37,877 bases of DNA from NCBI GenBank assembly GCA_003576855.1, contig QEVI01000006.1:1-37877 (forward strand), given 5' to 3'. The notes beneath the pieces are model-generated. The model did no database searches, was not told the origin of the DNA, and worked only from the letters and a program-made list of their open reading frames with translations. This document shows positions 16,357 to 24,311 of the stretch, in pieces. Source of the stretch: Planctomycetota bacterium. GTDB lineage: Bacteria; Planctomycetota; Planctomycetia; Pirellulales; Lacipirellulaceae. Each line of letters begins with the position of its first letter. The stretch's first letter is position 1. The position numbers and the translations under genes were made by a program.

Positions 16357-17657
16357 TGCACGCCAGGCGTCCTGTCGCCGAGGTATTCGCCGTGGCGGTC
16401 CGCCGCGCCCATGGGCAGCCCCCGGCAACCGCCATGCTCGCGGCCGTGCTGGCGGTCGTCACCGCCGGCGCCGCTGCGCGTGCTGTTACGATTCAAATGG
16501 ACTATCGGTATGACGTGAATGGGTTCTTCGACTCGGCGACGCCGGCCGGGGCCACGGCTCGGGCGAGCCTGGAGGCGGCGGCGGCGTTTTTCTCCGGCAT
16601 CATCAACGACTCGCTGAACGCCATTACAGCGCCCGGGGGAAGCAACATCTGGCGCCAGGTGATTATGCATCCCGGCACGGGGCAAACCAACTACGCCATC
16701 AGCTCGGCCGCCAGCGCCGCCCAGGAATTGGCGACGGGCTGGTCGCCCGCCAATGAATACCGCGATATCAGCGTGCCGGCCAATCGGATGATCATTTACG
16801 CCGGCGCTACGAATCTAAACAGCCTCGCCCTGGGCGGCACGGCCTACGCATCGTTCGGCACACCGGAGTTCAACAGCAACATCGCTCAGCGCGGCAAGTC
16901 GGCGAGCGAATACGCCGCCTGGGGAGGTTACGTGTCGTTCGACAACGCCGGCGTAAGCTGGCACGTCGATCACACGCAACCGGTTCCACCGGGTAAGAAC
17001 GACCTCTACTCGACGGCGCTGCACGAAATCGGACACGTCGTCGGCCTGGCGACCCATAACGGCCCGTGGAACCAGTACCAGGTCGGCGCCGTGTTTACCG
17101 GTCCGGAAGCCACCGCCGCTTGGAAAGCGGATGACCCGGCGGCGCCCGCCAGCGCCAGCGGCGTGCCGACGGTAAGCTCTGCCGATCGCCATTGGAAGGA
17201 CAATGCCGGCGGCACGGCCAGCGTGCGTTCGAAGATCATCGGCACGAACCAACTGCAGGAAGCGTCGATGGACCCCACGCTGCTGGTCGGCTCCCGCAAG
17301 CTCTTCACCAACGTCGATGGCAAGGCCCTGCGAGACATCGGCTGGACGATACCAAGCTCGGTCTTCGACGTCGCGCCGACCGCTTCGGCCGATTTCAACG
17401 GCGACGGGCAGGTGAACGGCGCGGACCTCGCGGTTTGGAAAGCCGCCTTCGGCCCAGTCGGAACTGCCAGCGCCGACGGCGACGGCGATTCCGACGGCAA
17501 CGACTTCCTGCTATGGCAGCGGCAGTTCGGCACTGCGCCGCAGATGGCGGCCTCCATGGCGGCGCCGGAGCCTGGCGGCGGCGCAGCCGCGGTTTGGTGT
17601 TTGCTCGCAACAGCCTTGCGGCGGCGGAGGTTGTCGCGGCGAGCCGCGTTCATCTGA
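16356..17657 (+). CDS. Secreted metzincin-like zinc protease with dockerin-like segment and PEP-CTERM-like end
   Basis: A 433-residue exported protein. The ATG at 16356 lies within TGATG, overlapping the methyltransferase stop by one base. A signal peptide with a long N-region ends near residue 44 (LAAVLAVVTAGAAARA). The zinc site is HEIGHVVGLATH (H223, E224, H227, G230). A methionine-turn-like segment ASMDPTLL and the family ending KALRDIGW follow, as in metzincin-related proteins common in PEP-CTERM bacteria. After residue 345 come dockerin-like calcium loops (NGDGQVNGAD, DGDGDSDGND), then APEPGG, a short hydrophobic stretch and RRRRLSRR, a degenerate PEP-CTERM signal. It probably cleaves extracellular protein at the cell surface. 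The third zinc ligand is not in the canonical place. Confidence 0.83.
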   Translation: MHARRPVAEVFAVAVRRAHGQPPATAMLAAVLAVVTAGAAARAVTIQMDYRYDVNGFFDSATPAGATARASLEAAAAFFSGIINDSLNAITAPGGSNIWRQVIMHPGTGQTNYAISSAASAAQELATGWSPANEYRDISVPANRMIIYAGATNLNSLALGGTAYASFGTPEFNSNIAQRGKSASEYAAWGGYVSFDNAGVSWHVDHTQPVPPGKNDLYSTALHEIGHVVGLATHNGPWNQYQVGAVFTGPEATAAWKADDPAAPASASGVPTVSSADRHWKDNAGGTASVRSKIIGTNQLQEASMDPTLLVGSRKLFTNVDGKALRDIGWTIPSSVFDVAPTASADFNGDGQVNGADLAVWKAAFGPVGTASADGDGDSDGNDFLLWQRQFGTAPQMAASMAAPEPGGGAAAVWCLLATALRRRRLSRRAAFI

Positions 17658-17673
17658 CAGGCTGCGGCGCGCC

Positions 17674-17689
17674 GATCGGCATGCCGATC
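17674..17689. repeat. Perfect 16-bp palindrome between convergent genes
   Basis: GATCGGCATGCCGATC is fully self-complementary. It sits in the 60-bp gap between the protease stop (17657) and the ATPase stop (17718). It could form a short stem in either transcript or be a dimer-binding site; no T-tract marks it as an intrinsic terminator. Confidence 0.6.
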
Positions 17690-17717
17690 ACGCCAGTTCA
17701 CGCCGCCCGCCCAAGCG

Positions 17718-20700
17718 CTAGGCCGCTTCCAGCGGCCGCATGTGGGCCGCGTTCTTGGCCCACAGGGCGATCCGCTCGGCGCTGGGCGCCTTGCCGCTTC
17801 GCAGCAGCCGGCGCCCTTCAGGAAGCCGGCACAGGTTTCGGACGCGGCGTACCACCTCCGCCGGCGGCGCGGCAGCCAACTGCGAGGGCTCCGTGAAACC
17901 GGCCGCCACCAGCAGCCTGGCCCCACAGCTACGAAGCTCCGGAATGCAGCAGGCCAGCCGCGCCTCGCGCTGCCAGCGCAGGACGGTTTCCGGCGTTACG
18001 CGCGGCTCGCCGATTTCTTCCGCCGTAGAATCCGGGTTGGCCTGAAGAAGGTCGGCGACCGTGCGGATTCCGACTCGCCCCAACCGCTCAGCCGCCGCCG
18101 GGCCGATCGACGGCGCCTCTTCAACCGAGCTGTTTCGCCCCAACAAATACCGCAACGGACGCCTACCGCGGGGCCGGCCGGCCGCGCTCAGCTTCACGGC
18201 CGGCGCCGGGGCGGATATCGTCCGTTGGACGGCGACTTTCTTGGCGTCGTCGGTCCATCGGCGGCGCACGCGGGCCTGCAACCAGCGCTCCCGCTGGCGC
18301 AGCGCCGACCGCTGTAATTCCGCAAGTCGCTCAGGTGTGAAGCGGTCGCGAAGCGCTGCAAAGCGCCGACCGCCGCTGCCTTCGAGAAACCGCTCCACCG
18401 ACTCGGCGAGCAGCCGCCCGTCGACGGTGTAAAGCGCTTCCGGCGAATCGATTTCACATGCGGCCAAGACCTGCGCGTCGTTCAGCGTCAGCCCCGGAAC
18501 AAAACACATGAGGCTCATGTGAACCTGCCAGAGCCGCACCGTTTCGGAAGTAATGCCGTGCCGGTTCAATGTCGCGGCGACGTCGGCGGCGTCGGCGATT
18601 AGCAGCTCGTGTACGGTGTTGATCCCCAGCCCGCGGAACACGCTGGCCGTGTCGTTTCCAAGTACCGGAAAATCGGCGATCGATGCGTCTTCGTCCAGGA
18701 AGTACACCTCCGGCTCGTCCGCGCCGCGAGTCCATTCGCCGGCGACCCGCGGCTGCGGCGACTCGCCCACCGTTTCACGGACCAAGCGCAACGTGGCGCC
18801 GCCGAGCGACGGCGACGCCGGCGCCGCAACGACCGGCGGTTCACGCTTCGGCGGGGCCGGCTGATTTACGAAGCACAGGTCGTGTACCGGGGTCCCCAGC
18901 GATTGGCAGCGGCGCGCCGCCTCGCGATCCGCGGTAAACACGATCACCTGGCGGCCGTGGCTGGCGAACTCGTGGAGCACGCCCGCCATCGCCAAGGCGC
19001 TGCGAGCGTCCTGGCGCAGGAACGGCTCGTCGAGAAGTAGCGGCAAATCGACGCCGCGGCTGCTCAGCGACGACGTTAGGGCGAGCGTCAGGGCCAAGTA
19101 CAACTGATCTTGCTGCGCCCCGCTCAGTTGATCAATCGCCAGGCTCCGGCCGTCGCGGTCAATGATTTGCGCCTGGCGACTTCCGCCGCCGCGGCGAATC
19201 TCCAGAAGGCGACCGCCGCTGAGTTGCGCCAGCGCGTCGGACGCCTTCCACAGTCGCCGGTGCGGCAAGATCGGCATAGCGGCCGGAACAGACGGCTCGC
19301 CCGAGACGACGCGGTTGATCTGGTCTTCCAGCCGCGCAAGTTCCGCGCGCAGCTCATCGACGTCGGAGCCGCTAACCGCCTGGCCGCGCTGCCGCTGGAG
19401 ACTGCGCCACTGGGCGTCGAGCTCGTCGATGTCAGCCCGCAGGGCGTCGCATTCCTGCCGAACCTGATCGCGCTTGCGCTCCAGCGCCGCACGCTCGACC
19501 TGCATGGTCTCTTCCAAGCTGCGGCGGTTTCCGCCGGCTAGCAACATCGCGGCGGCGTCGCGTACGAACTGCTCATGCCCGTGACAGCGGCAATGGTTCG
19601 CCGCCGGCGCCTGCGGCGCCGGCGCCGTCGTCCGCTGTGCAAGCTGCTCTTCGTGCACCAACGATTGGCGGCGTTCGAGCAGGTGTTCAAGCTGTTCGCG
19701 GAAATCGGCCTGCGCCCGCGCAAGTTGACGGCTTTCGGCATGGAGCTGCACGCGGCGGACCGCTCGTTCCTGCTCGGTCACTTGCCCGCAGAATGCGTAT
19801 AACTGATGCCGCAGCATCTGGGCGACCGGGAGGAGCCGCAGGCTATAATCGCGGCCGACGTCGCGGCCAGGTTCATGCGATCGAGCCAGTTGTGCAACCT
19901 CCGCATCGAGCTCGTCCAGCAGGCATTCAAACACGCCTACCGCGGCCCGCTGGTCGGCCAGGATGCTGGCACTGTCGGCCGTGCCGTCCGGATGCACTTC
20001 CGCGAGATCTCGGCGCACGGCCGCTTCGCGCGATTGCAGCTCGGCGAGCGTCTGCCGCGTGCGGCTGATCGTTGCGTCCAGCTCTTCGAGCTGCTGGCGG
20101 TGCTTCGCCGGTTCGGTCAACGGATTGCGGTGACCGTCCGACGCCAGCGCCAGGTAGCGGAGCCGCGATTCAACCGCGGCGAGCTCGATTTCCACCGCGC
20201 GGAGTCTGGTCAGGCGTTCCTCGGCCTGGCCGCGAAGCGCGCCAAGCTTCGCCTCGAGCTCGTGCGACTGGCGCTCAAGCTCGGCGCTTTCTCGGCGCCG
20301 AGCCGACAACTGCAGCTCGATGGCCCGGGCCGTTTCGTCGCGGCGGCGAACGAGCTGGTCGATGCCGGCCGAAGTCGCCGGGGCTCGATCGACGCGCGGC
20401 GGCCCGCCGCCGTCGGCGGCCGGCTTCGTCGAGTCCGCATGAAGCGCAGCGGCGTACAGCCGAGCGAAATCCGGCGCCAGCAACGCCGCGGCGCGCGGCG
20501 CGCGGGCGAAGTCCACGACGTACAACTCGGCCAGCAGCGACGGCGCCAGATCGTACAACAATTCGCGCACGGTGCGCCCGTCGACGGCGGCGCCGTTAAC
20601 CGCGGCGATCGACAGCCGTCCCGTCGCCGTGCCGTCGCGATGTCGCCGCAGCAGAAACCGGCCTTGCGGAGCATCGACCTCGATCGAACCTTCGACCAGA

Positions 20701-20894
20701 TGCGCGTTTCCAAGGGGCTCGGGCCGCGCAGGGCCCTCGGCCTTGCCGTACATCAAGTGCGCTGCAAGCTGCGCGATCGTGCTCTTACCGCTGAGCGGCG
20801 GACCGAAAACGACGTTGAGCTGCGGCTGCAGCCGATCGACCGACAGCGCCCGCCCCCCCTCGTGACCGGCCAGATGCAGTTGTGTGATTCTCAT
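17718..20894 (-). CDS. SMC/Rad50-like (YhaN-type) ATPase with HCRCHGH motif and duplicated DUF4332-like tail
   Basis: A 1058-residue protein. It starts MRITQLHLAGHEGG, as YhaN-type AAA ATPases do, with Walker A GPPLSGKST (31-39). Two long coiled-coil stretches span about 185-535. Between them is a Cys/His motif HCRCHGH (C435, C437, H438, H440) in the position of the Rad50 zinc hook, but not a canonical CxxC. The C-lobe has ABC signature LSGAQQ (590-595) and Walker B LLLDEP (619-624; D622, E623). A linker (about 690-730) leads to two similar units, about 733-860 and 918-1055, of DUF4332/helix-hairpin-helix character. The ATG at 20894 has AAGGA upstream; the longer ORF start lacks support. YhaN/SbcC relatives usually pair with a nuclease, and none is adjacent. 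A role in DNA-end or chromosome maintenance is inferred. Confidence 0.85.
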   Translation of the reverse strand: MRITQLHLAGHEGGRALSVDRLQPQLNVVFGPPLSGKSTIAQLAAHLMYGKAEGPARPEPLGNAHLVEGSIEVDAPQGRFLLRRHRDGTATGRLSIAAVNGAAVDGRTVRELLYDLAPSLLAELYVVDFARAPRAAALLAPDFARLYAAALHADSTKPAADGGGPPRVDRAPATSAGIDQLVRRRDETARAIELQLSARRRESAELERQSHELEAKLGALRGQAEERLTRLRAVEIELAAVESRLRYLALASDGHRNPLTEPAKHRQQLEELDATISRTRQTLAELQSREAAVRRDLAEVHPDGTADSASILADQRAAVGVFECLLDELDAEVAQLARSHEPGRDVGRDYSLRLLPVAQMLRHQLYAFCGQVTEQERAVRRVQLHAESRQLARAQADFREQLEHLLERRQSLVHEEQLAQRTTAPAPQAPAANHCRCHGHEQFVRDAAAMLLAGGNRRSLEETMQVERAALERKRDQVRQECDALRADIDELDAQWRSLQRQRGQAVSGSDVDELRAELARLEDQINRVVSGEPSVPAAMPILPHRRLWKASDALAQLSGGRLLEIRRGGGSRQAQIIDRDGRSLAIDQLSGAQQDQLYLALTLALTSSLSSRGVDLPLLLDEPFLRQDARSALAMAGVLHEFASHGRQVIVFTADREAARRCQSLGTPVHDLCFVNQPAPPKREPPVVAAPASPSLGGATLRLVRETVGESPQPRVAGEWTRGADEPEVYFLDEDASIADFPVLGNDTASVFRGLGINTVHELLIADAADVAATLNRHGITSETVRLWQVHMSLMCFVPGLTLNDAQVLAACEIDSPEALYTVDGRLLAESVERFLEGSGGRRFAALRDRFTPERLAELQRSALRQRERWLQARVRRRWTDDAKKVAVQRTISAPAPAVKLSAAGRPRGRRPLRYLLGRNSSVEEAPSIGPAAAERLGRVGIRTVADLLQANPDSTAEEIGEPRVTPETVLRWQREARLACCIPELRSCGARLLVAAGFTEPSQLAAAPPAEVVRRVRNLCRLPEGRRLLRSGKAPSAERIALWAKNAAHMRPLEAA

Positions 20895-21318
20895 TCCAGG
20901 CATCCTTGCAAACGGGGCGAGCCTTCCTGGCTGGCATCCCAGCGTGTGCCGCGCACGGCCGACGCGCCCGCGTGCCCAACACTGCGAAGCACGACTGCAC
21001 GTGTCGGCAAGGTAGCCCAAACGGGCTGTTTCAACAACGCGAGAATCGCTGGCCCGCCGCGGGGCCGCGGGGGCGGTGGATGCTTGAGGGGCCGCTCCGG
21101 CCGCTCGTTGAGCGGCGGCTAACCATGGGAGCGGCGGCTAATGACGCTCGATGCGGCCGACGACGCTCGCGGCACAGTAGCCGCGGGTCAACGACCCGCC
21201 GGAGCGCGCGACGGGGCTTCGCCCGCAATCCGCCGCCGCCCTCTCCGCCCCGTCGCCGTGCCAGCAGCGACAGCAACAAGCGCCCGCGGCCCGTTTCGCG
21301 CGATACTGTCGCGCACCG
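20895..21318. other. 424-bp gene-free region with direct repeats and a small hairpin
   Basis: No ORF here has plausible protein character. It contains a 13-bp direct repeat GAGCGGCGGCTAA (21110-21122 and 21129-21141). A perfect 7-bp hairpin GCCGCTC-GTT-GAGCGGC (21100-21116) overlaps the first copy. The rest is GC-rich with short purine/pyrimidine runs. It probably holds the promoter of the ATPase gene and the transcript end of the amidohydrolase gene. Confidence 0.5.
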
Positions 21319-23064
21319 CTATCGCTCTGCACCGGGGGCCTCGTCCGCTTGAAACACGATGCGGCCGCCCACCATGGTCAGCAGCACGCGGGCTTGCCGG
21401 AGATCGTCGGGCGGCCCGTGTATCACGTCACGGTCGATGATCACCAGGTCGGCTAGTTTCCCCGGCTCGAGCGATCCGAACAGTTTCTCTTGAAACCCGG
21501 CGTAGGCGGCGCCGGCGGTATAGGCCCGCAGGGCCTCTTCCGGCGTGATTTTCTGCGCCGGCGCCCAGCCGTCGGGATGGGCGCCGTCCAGCGTTCGGCG
21601 GGTCACGGCGGCGTAAATCCCCTCCAGGGGCGACGGCGGCGCCACGAACCAATCGCTGCCGAAGGCCACGGCCGCTTTGGCATCCAACAGCGATCGGAAT
21701 GCGTAAGTCGTCTCGCTGCGCCGCGCTCCGATCACACGTTCCGCCCACCGGCCGTCGTCAATGACGTGATAAGGCTGCATGCTGGCAATGACGCCCAGCT
21801 CGCCGAAGCGCCCAATGTCCTCCGGGGCAATGTGCTGGGCATGCTCCACGCGAAAGCGACGATCTCGCGGGCCATTGCGCTGGGCGACGCGCTGGAAAAC
21901 GTCCAGTTGCAGCCGAATCGCGCGGTCGCCGATGGCGTGGACGGCGACTTGCAGGCCTGCCGCGTCGGCGGCGGCGGTCCACCGCTCGAGGTCTTCCGGC
22001 GTGTTCACGAGCAATCCGCGGTCTGCGGGCGCGTCGGCAAAGGGCTCCAAAAAAGCCGCCGTGTGCGAGCCGAGCGAGCCGTCGACAAAACCCTTCAGCC
22101 CGCCGATCGCCAGCCACGCATCGCCGCGGCCGGCGCGCCGGACCTCATCCGCCAGTCGCTGCCACTGGGCCAGGGGCGTCAGGGCGTATACACGGGTCTT
22201 CATCAGCCCTTGGCGGCGGGCCGACCGCAACACCTCCACGTCCGGCCACGAACCCATGTGATGCACCGCGGTAATGCCGCGCGCCGCGAGGTAGTCCATC
22301 GCCGCCACGGTCGCGCTGAGCCGCTCGCCAAGCGTCGGCTCGGGCACGACGCGATCCACCAGGCTCATGGCGTTGTCTTTCAAGACGCCGGTGGGCCGAC
22401 CGGCTGCGTCGCGAACGATTTCGCCCCCCGCCACGTCGCCGACGTCGTCGCCGAGCCCCGCGGCCTTCAGCGCCGCGGAATTGGCCAAGGCCATATGCCC
22501 GTCGAGCCGCGCCACCCACACGGGGTGGTTAGGCGTCGCCGCGTCGATCCACCGCCGGTCGGGCAGCTCGCCTCCCCAAAGCGTGTGATCCCAATCGCCG
22601 CCGGTGATCCACGCTCCGGCGGGCAGCTTCTTGGCGAAATGGCGAATCCGCTCGACGAACTCCTCGCGACTGGCGGCGTCGCGTAGTTGCACGGCAGTGA
22701 GGTGCAACCCCCCCTCGATGAGGTGAATGTGCGAGTCGATCAACCCAGGCACGACCAGGCCCTGGGCGGCATCCACAATGCGAGGGGTCGCTCCCGCCTG
22801 GCGGAGGGCTGCCAGCAGCTCGTCCTTATCGCCGACTGCTGCGATTCGCTCTCCTTCCACCGCGACGGCTTGGGCCCACGGCCTGGCCGGGTCGGCCGTC
22901 CAGACTCGGCCGACCACGACGATGGGATCGGCGGTCGGGTCTCTTTCGCCCGTTTCGCTAGCCCAGAGGCGGCCGAGAGCCATTGCCACCGCGCCCAGTG
23001 TCACGGCGCCGACCAATAGCCGCCGTCCGAAGCCTTGGCGACACTGAACGCGAGCGCAAAACAC
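21319..23064 (-). CDS. YtcJ-type amidohydrolase (Amidohydro_3), exported or membrane-anchored
   Basis: A 581-residue metal-dependent hydrolase. Motifs: VVPGLIDSHIHL (H112, H114), TGGDWDHTLWGG, AVHAIGDRA, RVEHAQHI and FGSDWFVAPPSPLEGIYAAVTR. These are characteristic of the YtcJ-like branch rather than of dihydropyrimidinases, whose carboxylated-lysine motif is absent. The N-terminus (RRLLVGAVTLGAVAMALGRLWAS) is a signal or anchor. I prefer the GTG at 23064, which has GAGG about 5 nt upstream; an in-frame TTG at 23124 is the only farther start. It follows preA on the same strand by 91 bp, so it may be cotranscribed with it. The substrate is unknown; hydrolysis of a C-N bond is expected. Confidence 0.83.
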   Translation of the reverse strand: MFCARVQCRQGFGRRLLVGAVTLGAVAMALGRLWASETGERDPTADPIVVVGRVWTADPARPWAQAVAVEGERIAAVGDKDELLAALRQAGATPRIVDAAQGLVVPGLIDSHIHLIEGGLHLTAVQLRDAASREEFVERIRHFAKKLPAGAWITGGDWDHTLWGGELPDRRWIDAATPNHPVWVARLDGHMALANSAALKAAGLGDDVGDVAGGEIVRDAAGRPTGVLKDNAMSLVDRVVPEPTLGERLSATVAAMDYLAARGITAVHHMGSWPDVEVLRSARRQGLMKTRVYALTPLAQWQRLADEVRRAGRGDAWLAIGGLKGFVDGSLGSHTAAFLEPFADAPADRGLLVNTPEDLERWTAAADAAGLQVAVHAIGDRAIRLQLDVFQRVAQRNGPRDRRFRVEHAQHIAPEDIGRFGELGVIASMQPYHVIDDGRWAERVIGARRSETTYAFRSLLDAKAAVAFGSDWFVAPPSPLEGIYAAVTRRTLDGAHPDGWAPAQKITPEEALRAYTAGAAYAGFQEKLFGSLEPGKLADLVIIDRDVIHGPPDDLRQARVLLTMVGGRIVFQADEAPGAER

Positions 23065-23155
23065 GGCGACCTCACCGGAGAAAGACAACCTACGCCGCCG
23101 CTCACCTGCAAGACGCGGCCACAAAGGAGCTCAGCGGAAATGGCTTCTGTTCAAC

Positions 23156-24286
23156 TCAGCCGCGGGCCAGCGCGTCGCTTTGCTGCACAAACTGGTCGCC
23201 CGACCACTGGTCGTCGGCGTGGACCATGTGCTGGGCGCCGTGGAGGGCCTTGGCCGCCGCGCGGGCTTCTTGCTGCCGTCGCACGAGGTCGAAGTGGCTG
23301 GTGAAGTACTGCAAACTGTGCCCGCGGAAATCGTCCAGCCGCTGGAATCGGTGCTTGTCCATGAATCGCAACAGGGCGTCGCGTAGCGGATGGATCAGCC
23401 CATAGCCGTGCTTCATGACGCCGGTGCACACCTGCACGGTGTTGGCGCCTAAGAGGAGGAACTGGGCCGCATCTTCGCCCGTCTCGACGCCCCCAATGCC
23501 GCTCAAGCTGCGACCTGGAAACTCGTCGCGGATGACTCGAGCGATCTCCATCACCATCCGCAGGGCGATCGGCATGACCGCCCTACAGGAGTAACCGCCC
23601 GGCGTCGTGTACCCCTCGACCGATGGTTCAGGACGGAGCGTTTCCAGGTTGACTCCCAGCACGCTCCGGATGGTGTTGATGGCGCTGACCCCTTCGCACC
23701 CGGCACGGAAAGCGGCCCGGGCCGGGTCTTCAATGTGCGTCACGTTGGGCGTCATCTTGGCCCACACCGGCCTGGTGGCGACGGCGTTCACCCACCCGGC
23801 GACCTCCTCGAGGATTTCGGGATTCTCGCCCATCGCGGAGCCCATTTTGCGTTCGGGCAGCCCGTGCGGGCAGGAGAAGTTCAACTCGAAGGCGTCGACG
23901 CCCACCGCCTCGCAGCGCTCGACGATCTCCGCCCAGGCGTCCTGGCGGTATTCCTCCATGATCGAGGCGATCAGCACCCGGTCTGGATAGCGGTCCTTCA
24001 CCGCCTTCAGCTCGTCCATCCACACGCCAAACGGCCGATCGCTGATGAGCTCGATGTTCTCCCAGCCGATGATCTCGTCGGACTGCTGGGCCCGCAGCCG
24101 GGCGTAGCGGGGCTGTACGTTGCGGACCTTATCGGCGTCCAGGCTGATCGTCTTGCAGATGACGGCGCCCCAGCCCTCGTCGAACGCCTTGCCGATGACG
24201 TTGCCGTTGGTGCCCGGCGGACCGGAGGCGATGACGAAGGGATTAGGCAGCTTGAGGCCGTCGACAGTAGTTTCAAGCGTCGGCAT
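23156..24286 (-). CDS. preA: PreA/PydA-like dihydropyrimidine dehydrogenase FMN subunit lacking the ferredoxin domain
   Basis: A 376-residue TIM-barrel flavoprotein of the dihydroorotate/dihydropyrimidine dehydrogenase family. It would reduce uracil or thymine to the dihydro form, the first step of reductive pyrimidine catabolism. Motifs: LPNPFVIASGPPGTN (13-27), LNFSCPHGLPERKMGSAMGENP (split around 135-156), KMTPNVTHIEDPA (177-189), SAINTI, GGYSCRAVMPIALRMV and SGIGGVETGEDAAQFLLLGANTVQVCTGVM (FMN phosphate site). PreA proteins normally end in a 2x[4Fe-4S] ferredoxin-like domain. Here, after LDDFRGHSLQYF, there is only a Gln/Ala-rich Cys-free tail. M152 lies where mammalian DPD has its catalytic Cys. 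The ATG at 24286 lacks a strong Shine-Dalgarno. Confidence 0.87.
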   Translation of the reverse strand: MPTLETTVDGLKLPNPFVIASGPPGTNGNVIGKAFDEGWGAVICKTISLDADKVRNVQPRYARLRAQQSDEIIGWENIELISDRPFGVWMDELKAVKDRYPDRVLIASIMEEYRQDAWAEIVERCEAVGVDAFELNFSCPHGLPERKMGSAMGENPEILEEVAGWVNAVATRPVWAKMTPNVTHIEDPARAAFRAGCEGVSAINTIRSVLGVNLETLRPEPSVEGYTTPGGYSCRAVMPIALRMVMEIARVIRDEFPGRSLSGIGGVETGEDAAQFLLLGANTVQVCTGVMKHGYGLIHPLRDALLRFMDKHRFQRLDDFRGHSLQYFTSHFDLVRRQQEARAAAKALHGAQHMVHADDQWSGDQFVQQSDALARG

Positions 24287-24311
24287 GGACAACTCATGGT
24301 TTCGAGAATGA

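Noticed and set aside
20895-21318. Small ORFs in the gap upstream of the ATPase
   Set aside because: All are Arg/Pro/Gly-rich frames typical of GC-rich non-coding DNA, without ribosome sites or domain character.
21319-23064. The amidohydrolase as the missing dihydropyrimidinase
   Set aside because: Its motifs (TGGDWDH, AVHAIGDRA, RVEHAQHI, FGSDW) are those of YtcJ-type Amidohydro_3 proteins, and it carries a signal/anchor sequence. Cytoplasmic dihydropyrimidinases differ.
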